64,000 nucleotides of DNA from Desulfitobacterium_A sp034927245 (GTDB lineage: Bacteria > Bacillota > Desulfitobacteriia > Desulfitobacteriales > Desulfitobacteriaceae): positions 33,957 to 97,956 of the forward strand of contig NZ_JAYFQK010000022.1 in the NCBI RefSeq assembly GCF_034927245.1, written 5' to 3'. Below are positions 8,250-17,068 of the stretch, piece after piece. Under the pieces are notes generated by a model that saw nothing but the letters and a program-made list of their open reading frames with translations, was not told the DNA's origin and did no database searches. Position 1 is the stretch's first letter; each line of letters starts with the position of its first letter. A program made the translations under genes and the position numbers.

Positions 8250-8969
8250 TTATTCAGGTTTTCTGCCGCTGACAATCGCAACAACGCCACCCAATAAATT
8301 ATGATACCGTGTTTCTACTAAGCCGCAGCGGGCAAAAATTCGAGCGAGTTCTTGCTGGGGTGGAAATTCTACAGCTGAATCATGAAGGTATTGGTAAGCC
8401 TTTGCCCTACCGGCCCATATTTTTCCCATCAGAGGTACCAATTTATTAAAGTAAAGCCAATACACCTGCTTAAAAACCGGAAGCGTCGGTTTAGCCATAT
8501 CTAACGAAACAACCATTGAGCCCGGTTTTACCACGCGCAGCATTTCCTTGACACCTTGTTCAAGATTTGGCAGATTTCGGAGTCCCCAACCGACGGTTGC
8601 ACCATCAAACGTGTTATCCGCAAATGGAAGCTGCATCGCATCCCCTTGCATCAATTCAATTCGAGACTGATATGGGAAAGATTGAAGGTTATCCCGAGCC
8701 TTTCCTAACATGTTCTCTGAAAAATCCAAGCCCGTGACCTTCCCTGTTTCGCCAATTGTTTCCGCAAGTTCGATTGAGAGTTGTCCGGTCCCACAGCAGA
8801 CGTCTAAGATGTGCATTCCCGGCTTTGCTTCTACCGTTATTACTGCCTTCCGACGCCACCCCTTATCCAGTCCAAAACTCATCAGTGTATTCATTAGATC
8901 ATAGCGTTTAGCAATTGAATTAAATGTATCTTGTACATAGGTTGCTTTATCTTTCCCAGAAAAGTCCAT
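8250..8969 (-). CDS. menG: Demethylmenaquinone methyltransferase
   Basis: UbiE/MenG class I SAM methyltransferase of 239 residues, catalysing the last step of menaquinone synthesis at the membrane surface. Visible are the UbiE signature YDLMNTLMSFGLDKGWRR, the SAM-binding LDVCCGTGQLSIELAE, and the second signature WGLRNLPNLEQGVKEMLRV. With only menaquinone expected in Firmicutes, MenG activity rather than ubiquinone methylation is likely. It implies a quinone-linked electron transport chain, consistent with an anaerobic respirer. Downstream thioesterase and IMPACT-family genes may be in the same transcript. Confidence 0.93.
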   Translation of the reverse strand: MDFSGKDKATYVQDTFNSIAKRYDLMNTLMSFGLDKGWRRKAVITVEAKPGMHILDVCCGTGQLSIELAETIGETGKVTGLDFSENMLGKARDNLQSFPYQSRIELMQGDAMQLPFADNTFDGATVGWGLRNLPNLEQGVKEMLRVVKPGSMVVSLDMAKPTLPVFKQVYWLYFNKLVPLMGKIWAGRAKAYQYLHDSAVEFPPQQELARIFARCGLVETRYHNLLGGVVAIVSGRKPE

Positions 8970-9051
8970 CTTGTTAGAGCCTCGCTTTCATCTTGTCACC
9001 TAGAGTTGATTGTAAAGGATTGGGGATTTATTGTCCATGATATCTCGGAAA

Positions 9052-9354
9052 TTAGTGAAGAGCATTTTTACCGCGGTCCGTGATTACCCATGAATATAGT
9101 ATTTTCGTTGGGTTTGGGCTGCTCTGACAAAACGATTCTTTACCAAAGGAACAGCCCGGACAGCCCGAACACCCGCCCGCTTTGCAAGAAGAAGAAACGA
9201 TTTCTCTCTTGCGGATATAACCCATACTTTCGAGTTGCTCTATCGTATTTTCTACGCGTTGGAGCGTCCATCCCAGCTTCTTGGCAATTTCCGTAACCGC
9301 AAGCGATTGTTCCAGATCCATTATTTTTAATACTTCACTCAGCATATTATTCAC
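9052..9354 (-). CDS. FeoC-like winged-helix protein
   Basis: A 100-residue protein with an N-terminal winged helix (VTEIAKKLGWTLQRVENTIEQLESMGYI) and a Cys-rich loop (C-x4-C-x2-C-x2-C then a further Cys) like the Fe-S-binding wing of FeoC. FeoC proteins sit beside FeoB and are proposed to regulate FeoB stability or act as Fe-S sensors. It lies 21 bases downstream of feoB on the same strand, completing a feoA-feoB-feoC order. The C-terminus (ILYSWVITDRGKNAL) is winged-helix-like. Confidence 0.8.
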   Translation of the reverse strand: MNNMLSEVLKIMDLEQSLAVTEIAKKLGWTLQRVENTIEQLESMGYIRKREIVSSSCKAGGCSGCPGCSFGKESFCQSSPNPTKILYSWVITDRGKNALH

Positions 9355-9375
9355 CTCCGGGTATGAAATACTTCT

Positions 9376-11364
9376 CTAAAACCCTAAAGCGTGTCCTATC
9401 TGTAAAAACAGCCAACCGACTCCAAAGCTGAAGAGCAAATTATAAACGACACCAAATCCTGTCCACCGCCAGCTCCCTATTTCCTTATGCATGGTTACTA
9501 CAGTAGCCAGACAAGGAATATATATCATATATACGACCAAGAAAATATAGGCCACCAATGGTGTCATTGCCCCTGTCATAGCATAAGCAATCGATTGGGG
9601 AGTATCCGCAGCAACACCATATAAAATTCCTAAGGTAGACAGCGTCGTTTCTTTTGCCGTAAAACCAAAGAGCAGCGCGACCATGATCCGCCAATCAAAC
9701 TCCAAGGGATTACCTATAACAGATAATGCACTTCCAAGTTGTCCTGCCCATGTTTCTTCTATTGGAACCCCTGCCGGATAATTGCTCAATACCCAAATAA
9801 TAATGGAAGCAACTAAGATAAACGTCCATGCTCTTTTGATAAAGGAGTATGTTTTCTCCCAAGCCGGAAGGAAGATGTTGCGAAGCGTGGGCAAGTGATA
9901 AAGGGGGAGCTCCATGACAAAAGGTGACTTTTCGGTTTTGAGCACTGTTTTTCTAAAGAAAAAAGATGAAAAAATAATGAGTAACAGGCTTAAGACCAAT
10001 AAACTGATCATAACTATGGCCCCGCGTCCTCCGGGGAAAAATACTGCCACTACTGCGCTCATCACCCCTAAGCGGGGCACACAGGGAATCAAAGGATTAA
10101 GGAAAATGGTTATCATGCGATCTTTAGGGTTTTCCAACGTACGGGTTGCCATGATTCCCGGAACATTACAGCCATAGCTAGAAACAAAAGAAAAGAAAGA
10201 CTTTCCATGCAGCCCCATAGCCTGCATAAATCGGTCTCCAAGAAAAGCCGCTCTCGCGAGATAACCACTTTCCTGAAGGATAGAATAAAAGATAAAAAAC
10301 AATCCAATTTGGGGAACAAAGGCGAACACCGCCCCTACACCGGCAAATATTCCATCCTGAATTAAGCCTTGCAGCCATTGAGGCCCACCCATAATCTGCA
10401 AAAGAGCAACAAGATCTCGCGCCGCCCAGGCCATAAACTTCGAAATAAGATCACCGATGGGAGCACTTCCGACGAATGAGCTCCAAAAAACGATAATCAA
10501 TATTCCCAAAAGAATCGGATAACCCCAAATGGGTGACAAGGCCCAACGATCTAACCTTTCTGTCCAGCTTGCACCCTTTTGTTTATTGACTTGAACAAAT
10601 TTAGGCAGAAGCGACTCAATAAATTGATATTTTGAATCGGTGATCGCCATTTCCAGTTTAGCCTCATTCCAACCGGATTGGCTCCACTCCAACAATAATT
10701 TGCGTATTGATTCCGGAGGCTCTACTTCAAGAGCCTGATCTCCTTCCATATATTTTAGAGCAAGCCAACGACGAGGAAATTGACCTTCTTTTAAATCATT
10801 CTCAATTTCCGTAATCTTTTTTTCAAGCTCTTCAGGATACTTAATTTTAATAGGCTGCGGGGCTTCATCCCGCCGGCTTGTCTTAATAGCCTCCTGTAAA
10901 AGTTCATTAATTCCCTTGCCTTTAGTCGCAATTACCTCAATTACCGGAAGCTTTAGTGTTTGGCTCAATTTCGAAGCAGAAATAACTATTCCTGAGGCCG
11001 AAGCAATATCCATCATATTAAGACCAATCACAACATTAGGCGTTAACTCTAATATTTGTAAGAGCAAGTATAAGTTGCGTTCAATATTTGAAGCATCAAG
11101 CATTGCCACCACGACATCCGGCTTTTCATTAAGGATGTATTCCCGTGTTACAATTTCCTCTTGGGAATAAGCCGTTAAACTATAGGTCCCTGGGAGATCC
11201 ACCAATTCAATTGCTAGATCATTTACCTTAAAATAGCCTGCTTTATGTTCAACCGTTTTACCTGTCCAATTGCCTACCTGTTGTTTTAAACCGGTTAGAA
11301 AATTAAAAACTGTACTTTTGCCGACATTGGGATTACCGACAAGAGCGATTCTCAGATTTTTCAT
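9376..11364 (-). CDS. feoB: Ferrous iron transporter FeoB
   Basis: Inner-membrane Fe2+ transporter with an N-terminal cytosolic G domain. G1 is GNPNVGKST, G3 is DLPGTYSL, G4 is NMMD; after a helical GDI-like region come two Gate domains with the conserved YGCNVPGIMATR (Cys and Pro of the first Gate) and FTAKE in the second. Length 662 is normal. The start at ATG 11364 sits after GGGAGGAAA; the frame extends 21 residues further but that segment is not FeoB-like. It follows feoA by 95 bases and precedes the FeoC-like gene. Expected to be repressed by Fe-Fur. Confidence 0.96.
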   Translation of the reverse strand: MKNLRIALVGNPNVGKSTVFNFLTGLKQQVGNWTGKTVEHKAGYFKVNDLAIELVDLPGTYSLTAYSQEEIVTREYILNEKPDVVVAMLDASNIERNLYLLLQILELTPNVVIGLNMMDIASASGIVISASKLSQTLKLPVIEVIATKGKGINELLQEAIKTSRRDEAPQPIKIKYPEELEKKITEIENDLKEGQFPRRWLALKYMEGDQALEVEPPESIRKLLLEWSQSGWNEAKLEMAITDSKYQFIESLLPKFVQVNKQKGASWTERLDRWALSPIWGYPILLGILIIVFWSSFVGSAPIGDLISKFMAWAARDLVALLQIMGGPQWLQGLIQDGIFAGVGAVFAFVPQIGLFFIFYSILQESGYLARAAFLGDRFMQAMGLHGKSFFSFVSSYGCNVPGIMATRTLENPKDRMITIFLNPLIPCVPRLGVMSAVVAVFFPGGRGAIVMISLLVLSLLLIIFSSFFFRKTVLKTEKSPFVMELPLYHLPTLRNIFLPAWEKTYSFIKRAWTFILVASIIIWVLSNYPAGVPIEETWAGQLGSALSVIGNPLEFDWRIMVALLFGFTAKETTLSTLGILYGVAADTPQSIAYAMTGAMTPLVAYIFLVVYMIYIPCLATVVTMHKEIGSWRWTGFGVVYNLLFSFGVGWLFLQIGHALGF

Positions 11365-11459
11365 CGAATTTTTCCTCCCTACGTCAGCAAGAAATTTTGC
11401 AAAATATCTTAAACACTCTTTGAACAAATATTTTGGATTCTAAGCTATGCAAATTATTC

Positions 11460-11690
11460 TCATTTAGAATCAACGAGTATTTTAGCACACTCGGAAAGAC
11501 GCATGGCTAAAGAATATCCCTTTATACGTATTTGCATGGGCCCCCCCCAAGGAGCCAATCGAATTACTTCTACTTCAGCACCTGGCACAAGCCCCATATC
11601 CATCATTCGACGCCGTAATGCTCCATTATCCAAAACAGTGCGGATATGTGCCTTTTCACCGGGATGCAGTAAGTCTAATGAATATTCCAT
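11460..11690 (-). CDS. feoA: FeoA family protein
   Basis: SH3-fold small cytosolic partner of FeoB (76 residues). Motifs MMDMGLVPGAEVEVIRLAPWGGPMQIR and GYSLAMRLSECAKI are typical of FeoA. The SD (AGGAGG) is close to the ATG. An eight-base C run lies inside the gene (near 11540) but the frame is intact. First gene of the feo operon, preceded by a Fur-box-like element. Confidence 0.95.
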   Translation of the reverse strand: MEYSLDLLHPGEKAHIRTVLDNGALRRRMMDMGLVPGAEVEVIRLAPWGGPMQIRIKGYSLAMRLSECAKILVDSK

Positions 11691-11721
11691 ATAAACCTCC
11701 TATCTGTATAAACCCCTTAAT

Positions 11722-11736
11722 TGATATTCATTCTCA
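11722..11736 (-). promoter_or_regulatory. Fur-box-like 7-1-7 operator upstream of feoA
   Basis: On the minus strand TGAGAATGAATATCA matches the 7-1-7 Fur consensus TGATAATnATTATCA with one mismatch per half-site. It sits 32 bases before the feoA start codon. Position and gene content both fit iron-dependent repression; binding is inferred. Confidence 0.7.
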
Positions 11737-11839
11737 ATACATGAGTGCAGTTTTAATTGATAACTCTTCTCATCCATACTTTACAATGTGTGCAGAAACA
11801 TGTCAACCTTTAATTTTTAACAAAGCTGCAAAACGCACC

Positions 11840-11880
11840 ATAAAGAAAACCCGGCTTCGCAAAGCCATTGGTTGCACTTA
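11840..11880 (-). repeat. Intergenic palindromic repeat, copy 1
   Basis: Shares 21 contiguous bases on one side, a 6-base middle and 11 bases on the other side with copy 2 at 18959-19007; it lacks an 8-base insert carried by copy 2. On the minus strand it folds as AACC..GGCTT/AAGCC..GGTT followed by TTTTCTTTAT, so it resembles a terminator. It lies just beyond a separate terminator of the zinc-ribbon gene. Confidence 0.75.
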
Positions 11881-11896
11881 TACTTTCCGACAGTAC

Positions 11897-11932
11897 AAAA
11901 AAAAAGGATCAGAAAAACTCTGATCCTTCTTG
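11897..11932 (-). terminator. Intrinsic terminator of the zinc-ribbon gene
   Basis: Minus-strand stem AAGGATCAGA / TCTGATCCTT with a short T-rich loop and nine Ts on the 3' side; 28 bases after the CDS stop. Confidence 0.9.
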
Positions 11933-11959
11933 CTTTAACCTATTTTATTAAACCTAGGA

Positions 11960-12265
11960 TTAGTAGCGGCGCATTGCTTGGAAGCAATCACGGCAATAGA
12001 CTGGCTTTTCGCCGGAAGGTTGGAATGGAACTTCTGTTTCAACTCCGCAATTGGAGCAAACTGCCGGATACATTTGACGTTGAGGACGAGCACCAAAGCC
12101 TCCGCTTCTTCTTCCGCCATTAGCAGCTTTACGGGCTTGACGGCATGAAGGGCAACGTCCAGGTTCGTTTTCGAACCCTTTTTCAGCATAGAATTCTTGT
12201 TCACTAGCAGAGAAAGTAAATTCTTGGCCACAATCGCGGCAGGTTAAAATTTTGTCTTGAAACAC
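11960..12265 (-). CDS. Zinc-ribbon domain protein
   Basis: A 101-residue protein with two CxxC-x(n)-CxxC zinc ribbons: the first at residues 9-41 (CRDCG...CPSCR) of the 'probable zinc-binding' type, the second around 70-95 (CSNCG...CRDCF) with the ending YCRDCFQA typical of CxxC zinc-ribbon proteins in clostridia. Between them is a Gly/Arg-rich linker (GGRRSGGFGARPQRQ) that could bind nucleic acid. Function is not established. It is monocistronic, with its own promoter and terminator. Confidence 0.88.
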   Translation of the reverse strand: MFQDKILTCRDCGQEFTFSASEQEFYAEKGFENEPGRCPSCRQARKAANGGRRSGGFGARPQRQMYPAVCSNCGVETEVPFQPSGEKPVYCRDCFQAMRRY

Positions 12266-12395
12266 TTAATGTTTCCTCCTTATTTTGGGTAGTTTTTTCT
12301 CTTTGATCTCTGCGCAAACTCCCGATCCATGACAACCCAAATTAAGGGTAAACAGAGATTTCAAGATTTTTGCAAAGTAACCTCGAGTTGCTTCT

Positions 12396-12424
12396 AGTAT
12401 AACAAAACTATTTTGATAAAGCAA
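12396..12424 (-). promoter_or_regulatory. Sigma-A-type promoter for the zinc-ribbon gene
   Basis: Minus-strand TTGCTT, 17-base spacer, TATACT. Predicted transcript start near 12389, giving a leader of about 125 bases. Confidence 0.7.
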
Positions 12425-12540
12425 ACAAATGTTACCTTTAAGCATAAATTATAGTAACCGCCGTATAATATCGAAAAGCCTTGTACAAGAAGGTCTTAAC
12501 AATTATTATAAAGTTAGGAAGAAAAAATGGAGGGAAAGTT

Positions 12541-12810
12541 ATGTACGAATTAAAAAATCATATGGAAGCAGTTTCTCGTCAAGCTCTCAAAGAATACATG
12601 ACCCAAGTCACCCTTCCCTGTACATGCGAACGTTGCGTTGCTGATATCCTTGCACTTACGTTAAACCAACTGCCTGCTAAATATTACGTCTCCTTAAAAG
12701 GCGAGATTCTCACCCAATGGGAGAGTCAAACACGCCCTGACCAAGCTAAAGTTATGTCAGCTATAGTCAGGGCCGCCAAACAAGTAGAGAAGACCCCTTC
12801 TCATTCTTAA
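12541..12810 (+). CDS. Late competence development protein ComFB family
   Basis: Small 89-residue protein resembling ComFB: MYELKNHMEAVS, then CTCERCVADILALTLNQLPAKYYVS, in which the paired Cys and the LALxxLPxxYV segment are family hallmarks. In Bacillus subtilis comFB lies between comFA and comFC; here it stands alone. Recent work elsewhere links ComFB-like proteins to c-di-nucleotide binding, but I cannot infer that here. The ATG at 12541 follows GGAGGGAAAG; the frame extends 20 residues upstream without a good start. Confidence 0.85.
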   Translation: MYELKNHMEAVSRQALKEYMTQVTLPCTCERCVADILALTLNQLPAKYYVSLKGEILTQWESQTRPDQAKVMSAIVRAAKQVEKTPSHS

Positions 12811-12818
12811 GATGCTGC

Positions 12819-12938
12819 TTAATCAGCGTTTATGGCAATAATCGCGGCCAGCAAAACAAGCATCACAATAAAAAGTACCCGAAAAGGTGTGGTAATTGTT
12901 GACTTTATTGAGATCGGTTCAATCACAAGATTTTGCAC
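12819..12938 (-). CDS. Possible 39-residue single-pass membrane peptide
   Basis: Short frame with a GTG start at 12938 preceded by AGGGTGAT at good spacing. The product has an N-terminal polar segment and one C-terminal hydrophobic helix (VLFIVMLVLLAAIIAI) ending in NAD. It converges on comFB (8 bases apart) and is divergent from the Crp/Fnr gene. No family recognised; length alone makes this tentative. Confidence 0.35.
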   Translation of the reverse strand: MQNLVIEPISIKSTITTPFRVLFIVMLVLLAAIIAINAD

Positions 12939-13032
12939 AATTGATCACCCTAACTAACGGAATAACCTTGTTGCAGTTTTCTATGCTCTAATTAATATAT
13001 GTTATCCTAAGATTTAAGTGAGGTTTTTCAAA

Positions 13033-13707
13033 GTGTTTGATCCTCAAATATTAAAGCGCTTTCCCCTTTTTTCCAATCTATCTGATGAGGATCTCAAACC
13101 TCTCCTTTCTCAATTTAAACCTCGGCATTTTCGTAAAGGTCAAATTCTTTTTGTAGAAGGAGAAATCGGTTCTCACGTTTATTTTGTGTTATCCGGACAA
13201 ATTAAAATGAGTAAGACCTTGCCGGATGGCAATGAGCAAATTCTCGACTGGTGCGGGCCCTATGACAGCTTTGCTGAAATTTTATTGATTGAGGATGGCC
13301 CCTATCCCGCTACGGCTGAAGCCATTCAAGAAAGTCAGGTCCTTGTTCTTTCAAACCAAAGAATCCCCGAACTCTTAGTTAAACATCCCGAGCTTGGAAT
13401 TGCTCTCGTTCGTACCCTGAGTAAACGCCTTCGCCTTAATCAAGAGTTTATTCGAATTTTAACCAGCCGCTCAACAGCAGGGATACTTGCCGCCCTTCTT
13501 CTTCGTTTGGCACGTCCCGCCCCCAATCCCGGCGAATGGATTTATGTTGACGGAACCCTCACGAACAAAGATTTAGCGAGTATGATTGGAACCTCCCGTG
13601 AATTGGTTAATCGATCCATTAACAATTGGAAAAGGCAAGGTATTGTTCAACTTCATGAAGGACGACTGGAGATTCTCAAACCACAAGAACTCGCCGATTG
13701 GCCTTAA
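13033..13707 (+). CDS. Crp/Fnr family transcriptional regulator
   Basis: Cytoplasmic DNA-binding regulator of about 224 residues. The N-terminal cyclic-nucleotide-binding-type beta-roll runs from FSNLSDEDLKPLL through VEGEIGSHVYFVLSGQIKMSK; the C-terminal winged helix has the recognition helix TNKDLASMIGTSRELVNRSINNWK. There is a single Cys, so no FNR-type iron-sulfur cluster. Effector unknown. The GTG at 13033 is preferred because GTGAGG lies about 9 bases upstream; an earlier GTG at 13018 has no SD. Its converging neighbour ends 4 bases away. Confidence 0.88.
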   Translation: MFDPQILKRFPLFSNLSDEDLKPLLSQFKPRHFRKGQILFVEGEIGSHVYFVLSGQIKMSKTLPDGNEQILDWCGPYDSFAEILLIEDGPYPATAEAIQESQVLVLSNQRIPELLVKHPELGIALVRTLSKRLRLNQEFIRILTSRSTAGILAALLLRLARPAPNPGEWIYVDGTLTNKDLASMIGTSRELVNRSINNWKRQGIVQLHEGRLEILKPQELADWP

Positions 13708-13711
13708 GTCA

Positions 13712-14596
13712 TCAATTATAAAACTTATGATCGCGCATACCTCCTGAAAATCGATAATCTGAAAACCCTTCGGAATCCAGCAACTTTACTTTTTCCCAGA
13801 CTTCTTCCCACGTCAAGTTTGTTCCGCGCCGCCAAAAAATCATGGCGGCGCGTATTTTTTCGCTGCTGTTCTGCTGGGGAAAAGCTTCTAACAGGCCCGT
13901 CCCTCCCCAAGACTTTACCCATTCACTATAGCAGTGAACAACCTCTTCGGACTGACCCTTGATTTGGCGAAGGGTAAAATAACAGGTTAATTTCGACAGT
14001 ACTTTTTCGTCATTATTACGTTTACATCCTTGACCATCAAAATCCAGTCCCTCCATTAAAAGTAAAAAGACCAGATAATGAAGGCGAACCGCAGATCGAA
14101 GATGCTCAGGATTAAGCTGCAGAATTTCCGCTAAGCGCCCTAAAGGCCTTAAATAAAGCTTTACCGCAGGTTCCTGAAAACCGATTTGAGCGAAAGCACC
14201 CACAGGAATTGGGAATAAATCCTGTATTCCGCTGTCCTCCAGCTTAATAAGCAGTTCCTTTTCCATCTGCCGCAAACGTTGATCCTGCCGGTGCAATTGT
14301 TCCGAAGTATCTTTTATATATGTTTCGGCTTCTCTCGGTTGCTCGGGAAGCTGATCAACCCATTCTCTAAAGCGTGACCGCCGCGGCAAAAGAATTTCCA
14401 GTAAATTTGCTGTCTCCTGTTGTAACGTTTGAAAACCGTGCTTAACCTCCTCGGGATTTTGGTACATTCCTTTCATTAAGTGTTCTGCACCGCGGGGAAT
14501 TTCCATAGACTCTTCAAATCGAATCATGGCTTCACCATTTTTTACAGGAAACTTAAGTCCAATAGCTTGTTCAACCTCAAGGCGCAAGGAGCACAC
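13712..14596 (-). CDS. Hypothetical protein, 294 residues
   Basis: I do not recognise a family. The product looks cytoplasmic, mostly helical, with a Gln/Glu-rich coiled-coil-like segment around residues 55-125 (ISEQLHRQDQRLRQMEKE type) and no signal peptide or membrane segment. Codon use resembles the neighbours. It is divergently transcribed from the Ski2-like helicase with about 120 bases between, and convergent with the Crp/Fnr gene. An internal ATG near residue 24 (MIRFEESMEIPRG) is a possible alternative start. Confidence 0.7.
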   Translation of the reverse strand: MCSLRLEVEQAIGLKFPVKNGEAMIRFEESMEIPRGAEHLMKGMYQNPEEVKHGFQTLQQETANLLEILLPRRSRFREWVDQLPEQPREAETYIKDTSEQLHRQDQRLRQMEKELLIKLEDSGIQDLFPIPVGAFAQIGFQEPAVKLYLRPLGRLAEILQLNPEHLRSAVRLHYLVFLLLMEGLDFDGQGCKRNNDEKVLSKLTCYFTLRQIKGQSEEVVHCYSEWVKSWGGTGLLEAFPQQNSSEKIRAAMIFWRRGTNLTWEEVWEKVKLLDSEGFSDYRFSGGMRDHKFYN

Positions 14597-14714
14597 CTGA
14601 ATTCCCCCTTTTAGGGTATTTCCTTGATTAAATCATATGGCTGAAAAATAGGGTTCAGACCACCGATTTGCGTCTTCCCGCGTAGTTTGCTAAAATTAAG
14701 CAATCATAATAGAA

Positions 14715-16979
14715 ATGAGTGATCCTATGTCAGAACGGACTTATCGGGGGTTAACCTTAGATCGCTTTCAGATAGAGGCTTTAGATGCCATTGATGAAGG
14801 GCGTTCAGTTATCGTAGCTGCCCCAACCGGAACCGGGAAAACATTGGTTGCCGACTATCTGGTTGACAAAGCCATTGAGGCAAAGCAGCAGGTTATTTAT
14901 ACTGCACCGATTAAGGCCTTAAGCAACCAAAAGTTTAAAGACTATAAAGCGCTTTTTGGATCAGAAAAAGTGGGCATTATGACCGGAGATGTCGTGATAA
15001 ACCCGGATGCCCCTTTACTCATCATGACAACTGAAATCTTTCGTAATCAAGTCATCACCGAAGATCCTGCGTTGCGGCACGTCACTCATATCATCTTCGA
15101 TGAAATTCATTGGCTCAATGATGAAGAACGGGGAACCGTCTGGGAAGAATCCATTATTTTAGCTCCTAAACATATGAAAATTCTCGGGCTCAGTGCGACT
15201 ATAGCCAACGCCGGCCAACTTGTACAATGGATTGAATCGATCCGCGAGGAAAAAGTCACACTCATTGAAGAACAACGTCGCATCGTCCCCTTAGATTATT
15301 ATTTCTATACCAAGGATACAGGTCTTGTAACCTATGAACAATTATGGCGCTATTACCATCACAAAATAAAGGAACATAAAAACCCCGAAAGCTCCCCCTT
15401 TTCTTCCACAACTCACCTTGACTTAATCCGGACAATACAGCGTAAATATTTACCAACCCTTTATTTCGTTTTTAGCCGCAAACAATGTGCGGATAAAGCC
15501 AGGGAACTTGCCGGCTTTGCTAATTATCTGAAACCCAGTGAGAGCGCTCAGGTTGAGGCTTTATTTATTCAGCAATTCGGCTCTGAAGAAGAGTGGTCTG
15601 CTTCAACACGACAGCTAAAACGCTTATGTTCTAAGGGCATTTCCTTCCATCATGCCGGTCTCTTACCGGCTCAAAAAGCAATTGTCGAAGAATTGTTCTT
15701 AAAACGTCTTATCCATGTTCTATACTGTACCGAAACCTTTAGCGTTGGCATCAATTATCCCGTTAAAGCCGTTTGTTTTGACTCTCTCAATAAATTCGAC
15801 GGGCGGAATTTTCGCCCCTTGGCCAATCACGAATTTTTTCAGATGTCCGGACGGGCAGGACGCCGCGGAATCGATGAGCAAGGTTACTCCTTTGCTTTAA
15901 TCGATTTGAACTATATGGAAAAGAGTCCGCCCCCTCGGTTCAATATAAAACGCTTGGAACCTTTAACCAGCCAATTTAAGCTATCTTATAATACCGTATT
16001 AAATCTTCAAGCGACATTGACTTCTGAGCAGATTGAATTATATTTTCAAAAAAGTTTTGCCGCGTTTAGCTATGTTCGAACCAACGAAGATTTAAAAAAT
16101 GAACTTGCTCAGGTTGAAGAAAAAACTAAGGGGGTCCAAGAAATCGTTTGTGAAAATGCCGGAACGTTTTCTTGCTGCTTAAAATATTACCCGAAGAAGA
16201 AAGAACTTGACCGATTAAATCGTTCTTACCAAGCCTTAGGTCCCCGTCGCCAAAATCGAGCTTACGGCCGGGAAATGGCTCGGAAAATACGGACCTGGCA
16301 AAAACTCCTTAAAGTAAAACCTAAAAATTGCCCCGCTTCCAAACTTTCCGTCTGTGAGAAAGAGACCAAGAATTTAGCTAAACTTCAACAACAAGCCGCC
16401 GAATTAAAAAAAGAACTGAGTGTTCTCCCTGATCAGCACTCCTTTCTTCATGAATTTCAGTTTAAGTTAAACCAACTTCGTCAAATGGGTTATATTCGCG
16501 GTGATGATCTGCTTCCACGCGGAGAGTGTGCGCGGCATATTTATGTTCAGGAGCTTCTGGTGACCGAACTGATATACTCTGATACATTTGATTCTCTGGA
16601 CGATGATCAGCTCAATGCTTTGCTATCGGCTATCGACTTCGAATCCAGGAAAAACGACTTCTTCCAAAAGCTCCCTATTCTTGACTGGATACCTATCGTG
16701 AAATTTGAGCGCTATATTCAATCCGTCTGCGGCCCGGATACAGTGCGTTATGACCCACGTGTGTCAATTATTACATATTTTTGGAGCAAAGGGCATTCCT
16801 TCGCCGAAATTCAAAAGCTTTGTAATCTTGACGAGGGTGATATTATCTCAGTCTTTCGCAGAACCATCGATCTTTTACGACAGATGCGCGATGCCGTAAC
16901 CGATCCGAAATTAAATCAGCGGTTAAAAACGTGCATGGAAAAACTTGATCGTGATGAAGCTGCTGTTCTGGGGCTTTAA
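14715..16979 (+). CDS. Ski2-like DEAD/DEAH-box helicase
   Basis: Superfamily 2 helicase of 754 residues. Motif I is APTGTGKT, motif II DEIH (IIFDEIHWLNDEERG), motif III SATIAN, motif VI QMSGRAGRRG: the last is the Ski2/Mtr4-type signature. The first 430 residues hold both RecA folds. After them comes a C-terminal region with a Cys-containing segment (CENAGTFSCC, CPASKLSVC) that might bind metal, and a DSHCT-like helical domain. Likely RNA remodelling, substrate unknown. An ATG at 14727 is an alternative start; neither has a strong SD. Confidence 0.9.
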   Translation: MSDPMSERTYRGLTLDRFQIEALDAIDEGRSVIVAAPTGTGKTLVADYLVDKAIEAKQQVIYTAPIKALSNQKFKDYKALFGSEKVGIMTGDVVINPDAPLLIMTTEIFRNQVITEDPALRHVTHIIFDEIHWLNDEERGTVWEESIILAPKHMKILGLSATIANAGQLVQWIESIREEKVTLIEEQRRIVPLDYYFYTKDTGLVTYEQLWRYYHHKIKEHKNPESSPFSSTTHLDLIRTIQRKYLPTLYFVFSRKQCADKARELAGFANYLKPSESAQVEALFIQQFGSEEEWSASTRQLKRLCSKGISFHHAGLLPAQKAIVEELFLKRLIHVLYCTETFSVGINYPVKAVCFDSLNKFDGRNFRPLANHEFFQMSGRAGRRGIDEQGYSFALIDLNYMEKSPPPRFNIKRLEPLTSQFKLSYNTVLNLQATLTSEQIELYFQKSFAAFSYVRTNEDLKNELAQVEEKTKGVQEIVCENAGTFSCCLKYYPKKKELDRLNRSYQALGPRRQNRAYGREMARKIRTWQKLLKVKPKNCPASKLSVCEKETKNLAKLQQQAAELKKELSVLPDQHSFLHEFQFKLNQLRQMGYIRGDDLLPRGECARHIYVQELLVTELIYSDTFDSLDDDQLNALLSAIDFESRKNDFFQKLPILDWIPIVKFERYIQSVCGPDTVRYDPRVSIITYFWSKGHSFAEIQKLCNLDEGDIISVFRRTIDLLRQMRDAVTDPKLNQRLKTCMEKLDRDEAAVLGL

Positions 16980-17010
16980 GCGGATTACGATTATATAAAA
17001 ATACAAATAA

Positions 17011-17048
17011 GGCAGCTGTACTTTCGAACGAAGTGCAGCTGCCCATTT
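17011..17048. terminator. Bidirectional terminator between helicase and rubredoxin genes
   Basis: Near-perfect hairpin GGCAGCTG..ACTT / AAGT..CAGCTGCC with T-rich sequence on the plus side (CATTTTTA) and an A-rich flank that becomes T-rich on the minus strand. Confidence 0.85.
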
Positions 17049-17068
17049 TTATGTCGTAAGTTCATTAA

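Noticed and set aside
11535..11550. Eight-C homopolymer in feoA suggesting a phase-variable or frameshifted gene
   Set aside because: The feoA frame is intact and of normal length; no out-of-frame partner.
12481..12540. Longer start for the ComFB protein
   Set aside because: Initiation at 12481 lacks an SD, while GGAGGG precedes ATG 12541.
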